From NCBI RefSeq assembly GCF_018687615.1, contig NZ_CP061299.1, positions 1,411,433 to 1,475,432 on the forward strand: 64,000 nt of DNA. Reading direction: 5' to 3'. Below are positions 62,874-64,000 of the stretch, one piece after another (the stretch's first letter is position 1; each line of letters begins with the position of its first letter). Source of the stretch: Polynucleobacter sp. MWH-CaK5. Its GTDB lineage: Bacteria > Pseudomonadota > Gammaproteobacteria > Burkholderiales > Burkholderiaceae. The translations under genes and the position numbers were made by a program. The notes beneath the pieces are model-generated. The model made no database searches and had not been told where the DNA came from. It saw only the letters and a program-made list of their open reading frames with translations.

Positions 62874-64000
62874 TCAGCGTGCAATTTTTAGAACTCGTAT
62901 GGCCTCTTCGCAAACCAACTCAACAGCAGCTGAGGTTTTGCCTACAAAATTAATGTGCCCCATTTTGCGGCCCACGCGAGGCTCAGCCTTACCGTAAAGA
63001 TGTAGCTTTGCAGAAGGAGTATTCAGAATCTTTTCCCATGAAGGCTCTTCTTGCTTTCCAGAGACCAACCACTCATCACCCAAAATATTGAGCATGATGC
63101 TTGGGCCAATCAATTCAGTGCTACCCAGTGGCAAACGAGCCATGGCTCTGACCTGTTGTTCAAACTGACTCGTTAAACAGGCGTTTTGCGTGTAATGCCC
63201 AGAGTTATGAGGGCGCGGAGCGATTTCATTCGCAACCACTTCGCCACTTTTAAGAACAAAGAACTCAACACATAAAACACCGACGTAATCTAAACGACGA
63301 ATAATTTCTTTAGCAGCGTCGACAATTTTTGTTTCTTGCGCTGGATTGATAGACGGTGCCGGCACTGTTGTTGTGTGCAAAATGCCATTCTTATGAATAT
63401 TTTGTGCAATGGGATAAGCAACAACTTCATCATCATGACCGCGCACCACCAATGCTGATACTTCAAATGCCAAGTCCATGCGTTTTTCTAAAACACACAC
63501 CACTTCGCCAAAACCATTCCAAGCTTTCACCAGTTCATCACGATCATGAACTGTCACTTGACCTTTACCGTCATAGCCCATGCGAGCAGTTTTTAAAATA
63601 CCAGGGAAGAGATCCGCAGAAACTGTTTCAGTATCGCTTTGCTTTTCAATGACTTGATAAGGTGCAGGGCCAATGCCCGCTTCTTTTTGCCAAGTCGCCA
63701 AAAATTTCTTTTCAGCAACCCGATCTTGCGCAATAGAAACGCCCGTGCTTCTTGGAGCAACAAATACGCCTAAAGATTCAAGCTCATCAAGAGCCTTAGC
63801 AGGAACGTTCTCAAATTCCGTGCTGGCTGCCTTGCAGATAGCTGCCATTTCTTTTAGTGCTGCACTGTCGGTGTAGCTTGCTTGAATATGTTTATCTGCA
63901 ACCACTCCAGCAGGGCTGTGTGCATCAGGATCTAAAACACACACTTTGTAGCCCATCGCTTGTGCAGCATGAGTGAACATGCGACCCAATTGACCACCAC
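62874..64000 (-). CDS. purK: N5-carboxyaminoimidazole ribonucleotide synthase, missing its start
   Basis: PurK, an ATP-grasp enzyme that makes N5-CAIR from AIR and bicarbonate. About 375 residues are visible; the frame runs through the right edge (GGQLGRMFTHAAQAMGY), so the first few residues lie outside. Seen: ILKTARMGYDGKGQ (ATP-grasp loop), VCVEFFVLKSGEVVANEIAPRPHNSGHYT and the C-terminal LHLYGKAEPRVGRKMGHINF. A purE gene would be expected upstream of it, beyond the edge. It is followed after two bases by the Sua5-type gene. Confidence 0.95.
   Translation of the reverse strand, partial: GGQLGRMFTHAAQAMGYKVCVLDPDAHSPAGVVADKHIQASYTDSAALKEMAAICKAASTEFENVPAKALDELESLGVFVAPRSTGVSIAQDRVAEKKFLATWQKEAGIGPAPYQVIEKQSDTETVSADLFPGILKTARMGYDGKGQVTVHDRDELVKAWNGFGEVVCVLEKRMDLAFEVSALVVRGHDDEVVAYPIAQNIHKNGILHTTTVPAPSINPAQETKIVDAAKEIIRRLDYVGVLCVEFFVLKSGEVVANEIAPRPHNSGHYTQNACLTSQFEQQVRAMARLPLGSTELIGPSIMLNILGDEWLVSGKQEEPSWEKILNTPSAKLHLYGKAEPRVGRKMGHINFVGKTSAAVELVCEEAIRVLKIAR

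Noticed and set aside
1..64000. CRISPR arrays, rRNA or tRNA genes, IS transposases
   Set aside because: No regularly spaced repeats, RNA gene signatures or transposase motifs were seen; integration here is in a protein gene, not a tRNA.

Overview
The window looks like a chromosomal segment of a freshwater betaproteobacterium (Burkholderiales), most like Polynucleobacter. This is inferred from gene content, gene order, short intergenic gaps and moderate G+C judged by eye; no database search was possible. Almost all of it is dense housekeeping sequence. It opens inside purM and closes inside purK, both cut by the window edges.

Layout. 1-5573: purM (partial), an AI-2E permease, hda, a HAD-IB phosphatase, pcnB, folK, panB. 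5570-11547 (minus): the heat-shock cluster hrcA, hemH, grpE, dnaK, dnaJ, with sigma-32-type promoters before grpE and dnaK. 11591-21923: nadK, recN, glnE, a giant AsmA/YhdP-like protein and a nitrilase-fold hydrolase. 21932-24739: tldD, then aroG behind an aromatic-rich leader peptide and transcription attenuator. 24792-30852: a cobalamin adenosyltransferase, glycolate oxidase glcDEF, yggS, proC. 30897-34744 (minus): recG, oxyR, ubiA. 34777-40174: queA, tgt, yajC, secD, secF. 40290-43892 (minus): a TerC-family protein behind a yybP-ykoY manganese riboswitch, waaA, purB. 43971-48788: a glutathione transferase, mnmA, and the transhydrogenase operon pntAA-pntAB-pntB.

The most interesting region is 48671-54568, a compact integrative element of about 5.8 kb inserted in the 3' end of pntB. 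It is bounded by a 118-bp direct repeat of the pntB 3' end (four differences, all synonymous). It carries a tyrosine integrase, a polymerase with the motifs of the little-studied TV-Pol family (distant relatives of family A DNA polymerases and T7-like RNA polymerases), a tiny Cys-rich secreted peptide, a 5'-truncated XRE regulator and a frameshifted autotransporter. The original pnt terminator now lies beyond the element.

54569-64000: a 57-residue basic protein, groES-groEL under a perfect CIRCE operator overlapping sigma-70/sigma-32-type promoter elements, a three-gene signalling operon (catalytically degenerate EAL protein, BvgA-like regulator, BvgS-like hybrid kinase) reminiscent of Bordetella bvgASR, a PBP4-type carboxypeptidase, a Sua5-type enzyme and purK (partial). 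No rRNA, tRNA, CRISPR array or IS transposase gene was seen.
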